Shown: positions 24,379 to 30,294 of the stretch, one piece after another
Layout of the letters: the number at the start of each line of letters is the position of its first letter
How positions within the stretch are numbered: the stretch's first letter is position 1
Origin: Bacteroidales bacterium UBA1223
Lineage (GTDB): Bacteria > Bacteroidota > Bacteroidia > Bacteroidales > P3
Length of the DNA: 30,294 nt
NCBI GenBank assembly: GCA_002309155.1
Contig: DBXB01000058.1
Location: 1 to 30,294, forward strand
Direction of reading: 5' to 3'
Position numbers and translations under genes: made by a program
The notes under the pieces: model-generated
Databases searched by the model: none
Seen by the model: only the letters and a program-made list of their open reading frames with translations
What the model was told of the DNA's origin: nothing

Positions 24379-25383
24379 ATGCAAGAGAAGCAGTCAAATG
24401 GATTAGTTGTCAGGACTACAGGTAGTTGGTATAATGTGCTGACCGACGGTGGCGAGACCTTCGCTTGCCGCTTGAGGGGTAATTTCCGCATCCGCGGCAG
24501 CAAACAGACCAACCCTATTGCCGTGGGCGACCGTGTTGTGTTTCAGCTTCTCGACGACGGCACGGGGTTTATTACCGACATTGCCGACCGTCGCAACTGC
24601 ATCATCCGCCGCTCCACCAAACTCAGCAAGCAGACCCACGTCATCGCCGCCAACATCGATTTGCTATGCCTTGTCGCCACCCTCGGCTTCCCACGGACCT
24701 CGACGGGTTTTATCGACCGTATGCTTGTCACTGCCGAAGCTTATCATATCCCTGCTGTAATCATATTCAACAAATGCGACCTGTATGGTGCCGACGACGA
24801 ATTGTGGCAGATTCATAATGAGATAAAAGCAATCTACGAGGGTGCGGGTTATCCCGTCTATGCGGTCTCGGCGCTGACAGGCGAGGGAATTGATGATATC
24901 AAAAGTCTTATAGCAGGTAAAGTCACACTCTTTAGCGGTCACAGCGGTGTAGGCAAATCGGCTCTGCTTAATGCCATCGACCCCTCTCTGCACCTCAAGG
25001 TGGGGGAAATCAGCGACTGGTCGCTCAAGGGTAAGCACACAACAACTTTCGCCGAGATATTCCCGATTAATATCATGGATCCCAAGTCGGATGGCCATCA
25101 GAAATTTTCAATTTTCAATTCTCAATTTTCAACTTTCCTTATCGACACTCCCGGCATCAAAGAATTCGGTATGGTCGATTTTGGCTCGTCGGAGTTGTCA
25201 CACTTCTTTCCCGAGATGCGCAAGGTGTTGCACAACTGCCATTTTGCCAACTGCACCCACCGTCATGAGCCTGGGTGCGCAGTGAAAGCCGCCGTCGAAA
25301 ACGGTGCCATCAGCGCTGAGCGCTATCAGAATTACCTAAATATCCTTGAATCCATCGAGTCCGACGCTCCGATACGCCGATAA
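24379..25383 (+). CDS. rsgA: Ribosome small-subunit-dependent GTPase RsgA, with an internal insertion
   Basis: A 334-residue circularly permuted GTPase that checks maturation of the 30S subunit. The Met at 24379 (MQEKQSNGLVVRTTGSWYNV) is chosen because it opens the OB fold directly; a longer frame from 24277 crosses the promoter box. The OB fold is about 5-70. The G motifs appear in permuted order: G4 NKCD (131-134), G1 GHSGVGKS (187-194) and G3 DTPG (256-259). The C-terminal zinc site has Cys287, Cys292, His294 and Cys300. Between HTTTFAEIFPI and LIDTPG there is an extra stretch of about 18-20 residues (PKSDGHQKFSIFNSQFSTF) where relatives have only a few. It is encoded by the heptad array at 25103-25137. 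Confidence 0.93.
   Translation: MQEKQSNGLVVRTTGSWYNVLTDGGETFACRLRGNFRIRGSKQTNPIAVGDRVVFQLLDDGTGFITDIADRRNCIIRRSTKLSKQTHVIAANIDLLCLVATLGFPRTSTGFIDRMLVTAEAYHIPAVIIFNKCDLYGADDELWQIHNEIKAIYEGAGYPVYAVSALTGEGIDDIKSLIAGKVTLFSGHSGVGKSALLNAIDPSLHLKVGEISDWSLKGKHTTTFAEIFPINIMDPKSDGHQKFSIFNSQFSTFLIDTPGIKEFGMVDFGSSELSHFFPEMRKVLHNCHFANCTHRHEPGCAVKAAVENGAISAERYQNYLNILESIESDAPIRR
25103..25137 (+). repeat. Five-unit 7-bp array inside rsgA
   Basis: Five consecutive heptamers: AATTTTC, AATTTTC, AATTCTC, AATTTTC, AACTTTC. Read in frame it encodes KFSIFNSQFSTF just before the G3 motif of RsgA. The unit is the same as in the lacZ array at 22011-22045. Confidence 0.85.
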
Positions 25384-25393
25384 TCGCCGGTCA

Positions 25394-25411
25394 GCCCACG
25401 TTCCCGTGGGC
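25394..25411. terminator. Hairpin between convergent rsgA and transporter genes
   Basis: A 7-bp perfect GC-rich stem (GCCCACG with CGTGGGC) and a TTCC loop lie in the 37-nt gap between convergent genes. The T run after it is short (ATTTCCCCC), so its strength is doubtful. Confidence 0.55.
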
Positions 25412-25420
25412 ATTTCCCCC

Positions 25421-26314
25421 TCATTCTTCTTTCCCTACCCTCCACATCTGCCAGCTGTTCCAGACGTTTTGAAATACGCTGTAGAATGCCATAAAGACTG
25501 ACGCCAACGGAGTCAGGTAGTAGTTTGCCATCCAGATGCCCATGGCGGTGTTTTTCTGCCCCAGCAACTGTCCACCACTTATCTTATCGCCATATTTGGA
25601 CCCTAGCCAGCGTCCGAAACCGAACTGTATGACGCAGAACAGCAGTGAGGCGACACCTAACCACAAGATGCTGCTCCAGTTGCCCTCGCCATGGAGGAAG
25701 ATGAAGTCGATGGTCTGTCCGAGAGTGAAGAGCAACGCAAGAGACCAGAGGTAGAACGACAGCCCTTTATAGCGACGCAGGAAATCACTACCCTTGGGCC
25801 ACCAGACCTCGAGCATCCACGCCGCGAAGAAGGGTATGCCCAACACAACCCCTACACGTTTCAGAATCATCCAGAAAGATTCTAAAAAGGGCATATCCTG
25901 CTGGTTTCCTATGAAAGAGAAATAGATGGGCGCCACAACTGCCACCATCAGGTTGCCTATGATGGTGTATGCTGTCACTGTCTCACGGTTGGCGCCGAGC
26001 ATACAGCTGATGACAGCCACCGACGATGCTACAGGGCAGAGCACTCCTATCAGCACCCCTTCGGCAATGATACTGCCTGCTCCCAACCATTTCAGTATCA
26101 GGTAAGACCCAAGACTGACGGTGATTTGGAAAAGCATCAGCCAGATGTCGAGGCGACTCATGCTCAATTTCTTGATGTCCACAGCGGAGAAGGTCAGCAA
26201 CAGTATGCTAAAGATGATGTAGGGAACGAGAAAGCTGAACATAGCACAATACTTGTGCAGCAGGAGTCCTAGTATGATGGCGGCGGGTAATATGTAGCTT
26301 CTGTATTTCTGCAT
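25421..26314 (-). CDS. BASS-family (bile acid:sodium symporter-like) transporter
   Basis: A 297-residue membrane protein with about nine or ten hydrophobic segments. It has the two crossover-region signatures of the family: CPVASSVAVISCMLGANRETVTAY-like sequence near 92-115, and GQKNTAMGIWMANYYLTPLAS near 247-267. Family members couple Na+ to import of organic anions such as bile acids, pantoate or pyruvate. The substrate is not predictable here. The Met at 26314 gives a short polar end (QKYRSY) before the first helix. It is divergent from the radical SAM gene and has a TTTG-N18-TAAATTTG promoter. Confidence 0.8.
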   Translation of the reverse strand: MQKYRSYILPAAIILGLLLHKYCAMFSFLVPYIIFSILLLTFSAVDIKKLSMSRLDIWLMLFQITVSLGSYLILKWLGAGSIIAEGVLIGVLCPVASSVAVISCMLGANRETVTAYTIIGNLMVAVVAPIYFSFIGNQQDMPFLESFWMILKRVGVVLGIPFFAAWMLEVWWPKGSDFLRRYKGLSFYLWSLALLFTLGQTIDFIFLHGEGNWSSILWLGVASLLFCVIQFGFGRWLGSKYGDKISGGQLLGQKNTAMGIWMANYYLTPLASVFMAFYSVFQNVWNSWQMWRVGKEE

Positions 26315-26392
26315 TGTGAGTCGTCGGTAATTCTATTGTAGTCGATTGTGCCTGTGAGTGTTGTGTTGTTCGGGCACTTTGGTTTGCCATTG

Positions 26393-26422
26393 CAAATTTA
26401 CTCATTCCATGTCAATGTCAAA
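26393..26422 (-). promoter_or_regulatory. Promoter of the BASS-family transporter gene
   Basis: On the minus strand TTTG (plus 26419-26422) is followed after 18 nt by TAAATTTG (plus 26393-26400). This matches the Bacteroidota consensus. The leader to the start codon is about 75 nt. Confidence 0.7.
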
Positions 26423-26431
26423 AAAAATATG

Positions 26432-26439
26432 TAACTTTG
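26432..26439 (+). promoter_or_regulatory. -7 promoter box of the radical SAM gene
   Basis: TAACTTTG is an exact TAnnTTTG match 25 nt before the start codon. It is divergent from the transporter promoter and separated from it by about 10 nt. No clean -33 TTTG is seen. Confidence 0.6.
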
Positions 26440-26464
26440 CAAATCATTATCAAAATGCAACTCT

Positions 26465-27220
26465 ATGCTACGTGAAGAAACTGTTTTTGGCCCTATTCAT
26501 AGCCGTCGTCTCGGCACCTCGTTAGGAATAAATCTGCTTCCCGAAAAAGGAAAGTTCTGTAATTTCGACTGCATATACTGTGAATGCGGATGGAACCGTG
26601 ACGGACTTAACGACCGTCAGCTGCCTTCGGCGGAGAAGGTTCGCACCGACTTGGAAAATATGTTGTTGCGTCTGCAAAAAGACAATGTCAAGCCGGATTC
26701 TATAACTTTCTCCGGCGACGGTGAACCGACTCTCAATCCTGAGTTTCCTCAGATTATCGACGATACCCTGGCTCTTCGTGACAAGTATGCGGCTTCCGCC
26801 AAGGTCTCTGTGCTTTCCAACGCCACACGGGTACATGTCGCTGAGGTCTTCGAAGCCCTCCGCAAAGTGGATAACCCGATAATGAAAATCGACGCACCTA
26901 CCAATGCTCTGGTGTCTAAAATAAACAACCCCGCCGCCGGCTATGACGTGACTCGGGTAATCGATGCCTTGAAACAGTTTAATGGCGACTTCATCCTTCA
27001 GTGGTGTCTGCTCCGCAGTCCCGATTTCGACTCATCAAGTCCCGAGGTCGTCAACCCAATGCTTGACATTATTAGGATGCTTCACCCTCGTGAGGTGATG
27101 GCGTACACTATAGATCGACCCACTCCCGCCCACAACCTGTCAAAAATCACTCCGGAAGAGATGCGCCGACTGCTCCAACCTCTTATCGACGAGGGCTTCG
27201 TGGTACAGATCAAAGGTTAG
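26465..27220 (+). CDS. Radical SAM protein (COG0731-like)
   Basis: A 251-residue protein with the radical SAM cluster motif Cys32-x3-Cys36-x2-Cys39 in FCNFDCIYCECG, which binds a 4Fe-4S cluster and S-adenosylmethionine. The N terminus VFGPIHSRRLGTSLGINLLP is typical of the COG0731 family, related to the archaeal wybutosine enzyme TYW1. ITFSGDGEPTLNPEF supplies the SAM-binding GGE-type motif, and VLSNATRV a further barrel strand. It has no additional Fe-S domain. The reaction in bacteria is not established. A copy of the dispersed element begins 3 nt after its stop. Confidence 0.87.
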   Translation: MLREETVFGPIHSRRLGTSLGINLLPEKGKFCNFDCIYCECGWNRDGLNDRQLPSAEKVRTDLENMLLRLQKDNVKPDSITFSGDGEPTLNPEFPQIIDDTLALRDKYAASAKVSVLSNATRVHVAEVFEALRKVDNPIMKIDAPTNALVSKINNPAAGYDVTRVIDALKQFNGDFILQWCLLRSPDFDSSSPEVVNPMLDIIRMLHPREVMAYTIDRPTPAHNLSKITPEEMRRLLQPLIDEGFVVQIKG

Positions 27221-27222
27221 AA

Positions 27223-27387
27223 ATAGTAAAATAATAAGATATGATAATGGAGTTAAGGGAAGTTAAGGGGAGTTAAGAGAAGTTAAGGGGAGTTAAGAGA
27301 AGTTAAGGGACAATAGCACCGGATGGCACAATTGTCCTGTAACTTCTATAACTTCCTTTAACTCCCCGTTGTTTTAACCGTCACTAA
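27223..27387 (+). repeat. Dispersed intergenic element, long copy with hairpin
   Basis: The left end (27223-27238) and right end (27348-27387) match the short copy at 24209-24274. Between them lie six 10-bp tandem units (27251-27310), a 16-nt loop region and an inverted partner. The end of the array plus CAAT (about 27281-27314) can pair imperfectly with 27331-27366. The element fills most of the 186-nt gap between the radical SAM gene and the next gene, so it would lie in a transcript leader or between two genes. Confidence 0.75.
27251..27310 (+). repeat. Six 10-bp tandem units
   Basis: Six consecutive units of consensus AGTTAAGRGR, in the order GGGA, GGGG, GAGA, GGGG, GAGA, GGGA at the last four bases. 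The period is close to one helical turn. There are no spacers, so it is not a CRISPR array. Confidence 0.95.
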
Positions 27388-27406
27388 GTATTAAATATAT
27401 ACATCA

Positions 27407-28813
27407 ATGATGAAACGAAAGATTGTCGCTTTCCTGACCCTGCTTCTGGCTGTTATTTATGTCGCCGATGCCGAGAATTTTCCTTCCAAGGGTAAGGTGT
27501 TGCACTACAGGTTTAAGGAACGGTATATTACTTTTGAGGGGCGTAAGGATGCCAGAGATCGCGGGGTGTTGCATTGCTATGACCTCAAGCAAGGCAAGAT
27601 GTGGGATGTAGGCAATCCGTGGGATTCCAAATTCTCAGACGATAAAGGTATGCCGCTTGACAGCAACTATATTTTCGACCTGGACATATCGGCAAAGAAA
27701 TTAGGCCCCAAACAAACGTACATCATTAATTTCAATTGCCGTCAACTTGACGACTCCGAGGGGCCTTTCTGGTTATGCCGTCATGATCAGCCTGAAGTGG
27801 GCTACTATCCTTTCCGCACCGAGGCTGACCATGCCATCATCTTTACCGGCAAACCAAACCCCGACTCACAAGAAACCTTGTGTCAATGGTACCGTATATG
27901 GGGTAAACCCGATGTTTACACCACCATAGTCATGCTTGTTGACCGCACGGATGGCAAGCATACCTTGTACGTGTGTGATTCTGGCTATTATTATTATGTC
28001 GATGAGGCGCGGAAGGATGTGGCGGATTACGACCGCCTGGTATTGCGTCGGCTGGCGAAGGGAGGCATTGCCGAGATAGCCGTCTACAACCGTCATCTGT
28101 CGGTCCGTGAGATAGAAGAGTTCTACAGGGGGACTAATGCCAAAAGTTTTCTCCCCGACCCGGTCCCTATCATTGATGACGCTGAGAATGGCATGTATCA
28201 GAAGAAGTTTGGATTACGAGGATGGACGAGTAACTATCTGTTTCAGTCTTGGCTCTGTCTTGGACTTATGGCTCTGTCGTTGATTCTTAATCTGTTCTTC
28301 CGTCAGGGTCCCTTTGCGTACCGAGGCAAAGGCTGGGTGGTGTTTATAATGATTATCTCATTCGTCTTCCTGCAGATTTTTTATAAGAGTCCGTTTGGAG
28401 GCATACACCTTATGGAGATTATAGTCTTGGTCTCGTATATTGTCGTCTCTGTCGGACCAGTGGAGCCGAATTACGAAGGCAACGGCAAGTCCTCGTTTAT
28501 CGCGGCATTGTTGGCGGCCTTCGGCTTCTCGGGCATCTTCCTAGGATCTTTCCTCGGCAGCATGCTCTCTTCACTGGCTAGCGGTCCAATCACCCGAACG
28601 AGCACGACTAAGGTGACTAAAGGTGGTAGAACATATACTACAAGTAGTGAGAATGTTACCCCCGTCTTAGGCGCGACTATCTCTTCTGTCGTGATTTATG
28701 CGGGCATAGCGTTTGGGTTGATGTGGACGTTGTCTAATTTAGTTGTCGGCTTCATGAATATATTCGTCATTATCCGTTTCATACGCAACTGTCATAGGGG
28801 TACGTCTGAATAG
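27407..28813 (+). CDS. Unrecognised exported/membrane protein with LamG-like domain
   Basis: A 468-residue protein I cannot assign to a named family. A signal peptide (about 1-22, ending VADA) precedes an outward domain (about 30-250). Its end, GGIAEIAVYNRHLSVREIEEFYRGT, resembles the last strand and helix of LamG/concanavalin-type sandwiches. Then come about four to six hydrophobic segments: near 280-297, 308-325, 335-350, 365-395 and 420-455. A Ser/Thr/Gly-rich loop (ITRTSTTKVTKGGRTYTT) lies between the last two groups. ATG codons at 27407 and 27410 are both possible. It is separated from the radical SAM gene by the long repeat element and has no visible TAnnTTTG box of its own. Confidence 0.65.
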   Translation: MMKRKIVAFLTLLLAVIYVADAENFPSKGKVLHYRFKERYITFEGRKDARDRGVLHCYDLKQGKMWDVGNPWDSKFSDDKGMPLDSNYIFDLDISAKKLGPKQTYIINFNCRQLDDSEGPFWLCRHDQPEVGYYPFRTEADHAIIFTGKPNPDSQETLCQWYRIWGKPDVYTTIVMLVDRTDGKHTLYVCDSGYYYYVDEARKDVADYDRLVLRRLAKGGIAEIAVYNRHLSVREIEEFYRGTNAKSFLPDPVPIIDDAENGMYQKKFGLRGWTSNYLFQSWLCLGLMALSLILNLFFRQGPFAYRGKGWVVFIMIISFVFLQIFYKSPFGGIHLMEIIVLVSYIVVSVGPVEPNYEGNGKSSFIAALLAAFGFSGIFLGSFLGSMLSSLASGPITRTSTTKVTKGGRTYTTSSENVTPVLGATISSVVIYAGIAFGLMWTLSNLVVGFMNIFVIIRFIRNCHRGTSE

Positions 28814-28860
28814 AACTGTCGAGACCCACAACGCTGAAACTCACCTGCTAATAAAATATA

Positions 28861-28892
28861 TTTGTGTGAGTCAGGAAATAATTGTATCTTTG
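28861..28892 (+). promoter_or_regulatory. Promoter of the indolepyruvate oxidoreductase gene
   Basis: TTTG (28861-28864) is followed after 20 nt by TATCTTTG (28885-28892), a full Bacteroidota consensus pair. The start codon is 41 nt after the -7 box. A short inverted pair (ACTCAC/GTGAGT) overlaps the upstream box; I give it little weight. Confidence 0.8.
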
Positions 28893-28933
28893 CACTCTAG
28901 AATTCAATAAAATAATAATAAAATATTTACGAC

Positions 28934-30294
28934 ATGTCAAAATTACTTCTGCTGGGCGATGAAGCTATCGCTCAAGCTTTTATAGATGCTGGCGGTAGCG
29001 CTATCAACAGCTATCCCGGAACTCCCTCGACTCAGATCACGGAGTATGTGATGAAATCAAAACAGGCTAAGGAACTGGGAGTTGTTGCCAACTGGTGTGC
29101 CAATGAAAAAACTGCCTTGGAAGCTTCCATAGGTGTTGCTTACGCTGGCAAACGTGCCATGACCTGTATGAAGCACGTGGGTCTCAATGTCTGCGGTGAC
29201 CCCTTCATGAACGCCGCTATCATCGGTACCAAGGGTGTCATTATCGTCGTCGCCGACGACCCCTCAATGTTCTCCAGCCAGGACGAGCAGGATAGCCGCT
29301 ACTATGGTCACTGGGCTATGATCCCCATGCTTGAGCCGTCAAATCAGCAGGAGGCATACGATATGGTGTTCTTTGGTTACGAGCTCTCCGAGAAACTGGG
29401 TACCCCCATCCTTTACCGCATTCCCACCCGTCTCGCACATAGCCGTGCCGGTGTCGAGCGCAGAGCGGTACTTCCTCAGAATCCTCTGACCAGCCCCAGT
29501 GATCCTAAGAGCTTCGTGCTTCTGCCGGTGAACGCCAAACGTCTCTATCGCGACCTTATCGACAAACAGCCCGCCTTCACCAAGAGCAGTGAGGAGAGCG
29601 GCTACAATCAGTATATCCCTGGCACCGACAAAAGCCGTGGTATCATCACCACCGGTATCGCCTTCAACTACCTGCAGGAGAATTTCCCCGGAGGCAAGTG
29701 CCCCTATCCTGTCGTCAAGATTACGCAGTATCCTCTGCCGTTCAATATGCTTAATAAACTCTATGACGAGGTTGGCGAGATCCTGGTCCTTGAGGACGGT
29801 CAGCCCTTCGTTGAGGAGCATATCAAGGGTTTCCTTGGCAAAGGCAAGCCTGTTCACGGTCGTCTCGACGAGACTATCCGTCGCGATGGCGAGTTGAACG
29901 CCGAGAAAGTCGCCAAAGCTCTGGGTCTGGAAGTCCCCAACGGTCCCGCAGTTCCCGAGGTTGTCACCAACCGTCCGCCGGCCCTTTGCGTGGGCTGCCC
30001 CCATATCGACAGCTATGAGGCAGTGGTTGAGGTTATGAAGAAATATCCCAACGGCCGTGTATTCGGTGATATCGGATGTTATACCCTTGGTTTCAATATG
30101 GGTGCCATCAACACCACCGTCTGTATGGGTGCATCTGTTACCATGGCAAAGGGTGCTTCTGAGATGGGCATCTTCCCCGCCATCGGTGTTATCGGCGACG
30201 GTACCTTCGGTCACAGTGGTATGACTGGCCTGCTCGACTGTGTCAATGAGAAGGCTAATGTCATCATTATGATTCTCGACAACGACATCACGGC
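28934..30294 (+). CDS. iorA: Indolepyruvate:ferredoxin oxidoreductase alpha subunit, partial (3' end outside)
   Basis: The frame is open from the ATG at 28934 to the window edge, about 453 codons. IorA oxidises aryl pyruvates from aromatic amino acids to aryl-acyl-CoA with reduction of ferredoxin; it uses thiamine pyrophosphate. Visible marks are YPGTPSTQITE (about 29-39) in the pyrimidine-binding domain, NEKTALEASIGVAYAGKRAM, CMKHVGLNVCGDPFMN and VADDPSMFSSQDEQD. The second part has CVGCPHIDSYEAV, GDIGCYTLG and IGDGTFGHSG, the TPP-binding region. The C-terminal ferredoxin domain expected in this subunit is beyond the edge, as is the iorB partner that usually follows. Reduced ferredoxin from this enzyme is the natural donor for the Rnf complex encoded at 12.9-17.5 kb. 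It begins with a consensus promoter. Confidence 0.93.
   Translation, partial: MSKLLLLGDEAIAQAFIDAGGSAINSYPGTPSTQITEYVMKSKQAKELGVVANWCANEKTALEASIGVAYAGKRAMTCMKHVGLNVCGDPFMNAAIIGTKGVIIVVADDPSMFSSQDEQDSRYYGHWAMIPMLEPSNQQEAYDMVFFGYELSEKLGTPILYRIPTRLAHSRAGVERRAVLPQNPLTSPSDPKSFVLLPVNAKRLYRDLIDKQPAFTKSSEESGYNQYIPGTDKSRGIITTGIAFNYLQENFPGGKCPYPVVKITQYPLPFNMLNKLYDEVGEILVLEDGQPFVEEHIKGFLGKGKPVHGRLDETIRRDGELNAEKVAKALGLEVPNGPAVPEVVTNRPPALCVGCPHIDSYEAVVEVMKKYPNGRVFGDIGCYTLGFNMGAINTTVCMGASVTMAKGASEMGIFPAIGVIGDGTFGHSGMTGLLDCVNEKANVIIMILDNDIT

Noticed and set aside
27251..27310. Tandem 10-bp units considered as a CRISPR array
   Set aside because: Units are directly adjacent with no spacers and far shorter than CRISPR repeats; no cas gene is present.
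29339..30214. Long antisense reading frame (291 codons) opposite iorA
   Set aside because: The plus strand encodes clear IorA motifs throughout; the antisense frame has none.
1..30294. Search for insertion sequences, phage genes, integrases and tRNA-type attachment sites
   Set aside because: No transposase, integrase or phage protein was recognised and no tRNA gene was seen by eye; the window reads as core chromosome. tRNAscan and an IS search would be decisive.

Overview
The window looks like a stretch of core chromosome from a Bacteroidota bacterium, most likely of the order Bacteroidales. The evidence is a RpoD of the short Bacteroidota type that begins MRQLKIT, repeated promoter boxes of the TAnnTTTG type with TTTG/TTG about 19 bp upstream, two large exported proteins with type IX secretion (T9SS) or gliding-type C-terminal domains, a sodium/proton-type Rnf complex and a periplasmic GH2 beta-galactosidase. 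No phage, transposase, CRISPR array or tRNA was seen. The species cannot be named from the sequence alone.

Layout. 1-1.1 kb: an aldose-1-epimerase-like gene between two terminators. 1.1-5.9 kb (minus strand): a small Cys-rich lipoprotein, then an apparent transcription unit of a DUF4810-like lipoprotein, a GNA1162-like lipoprotein and a secreted M6 metalloprotease with a T9SS sorting domain. 6.25-6.63 kb: RNase P RNA, followed at 20 nt by three overlapping genes: ComB-like phosphatase, PAP2 phosphatase and TrmO tRNA methyltransferase. 8.8-10.3 kb: an ECF sigma factor and a membrane-anchored partner, probably its anti-sigma factor, whose outer end is a gliding/T9SS-like C-terminal domain. 10.4-11.3 kb: rpoD. 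11.35-12.6 kb (minus): overlapping universal stress protein and SPOR-domain protein genes. 12.9-17.5 kb: rnfBCDGE, with no rnfA after rnfE. 17.6-20.8 kb: a 1062-residue multidomain surface protein with a gliding-type C terminus. 20.8-24.2 kb (minus): beta-galactosidase. 24.4-28.8 kb: rsgA, a BASS-family transporter (minus), a radical SAM protein and an unrecognised membrane protein. 28.9 kb to the end: indolepyruvate:ferredoxin oxidoreductase alpha subunit, cut by the window edge.

How the parts fit. IorA would make reduced ferredoxin from amino-acid-derived 2-oxo acids, and Rnf would oxidise it with NAD+ to build an ion gradient. This suits an anaerobic, partly amino-acid-fermenting lifestyle. 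The exported protease, beta-galactosidase and multidomain surface protein are the nutrient-facing side. The T9SS-type domains on the protease, the surface protein and the putative anti-sigma factor raise the possibility that the sigma/anti-sigma pair watches the secretion system or the envelope; this is inference.

The structure that ordinary gene calls do not explain is repetitive DNA. Two related copies of a dispersed intergenic element occur, one carrying six perfect-length 10-bp tandem units and an inverted partner. Separately, two 35-bp arrays of a 7-bp AATTTTC unit lie inside the open reading frames of lacZ and rsgA.
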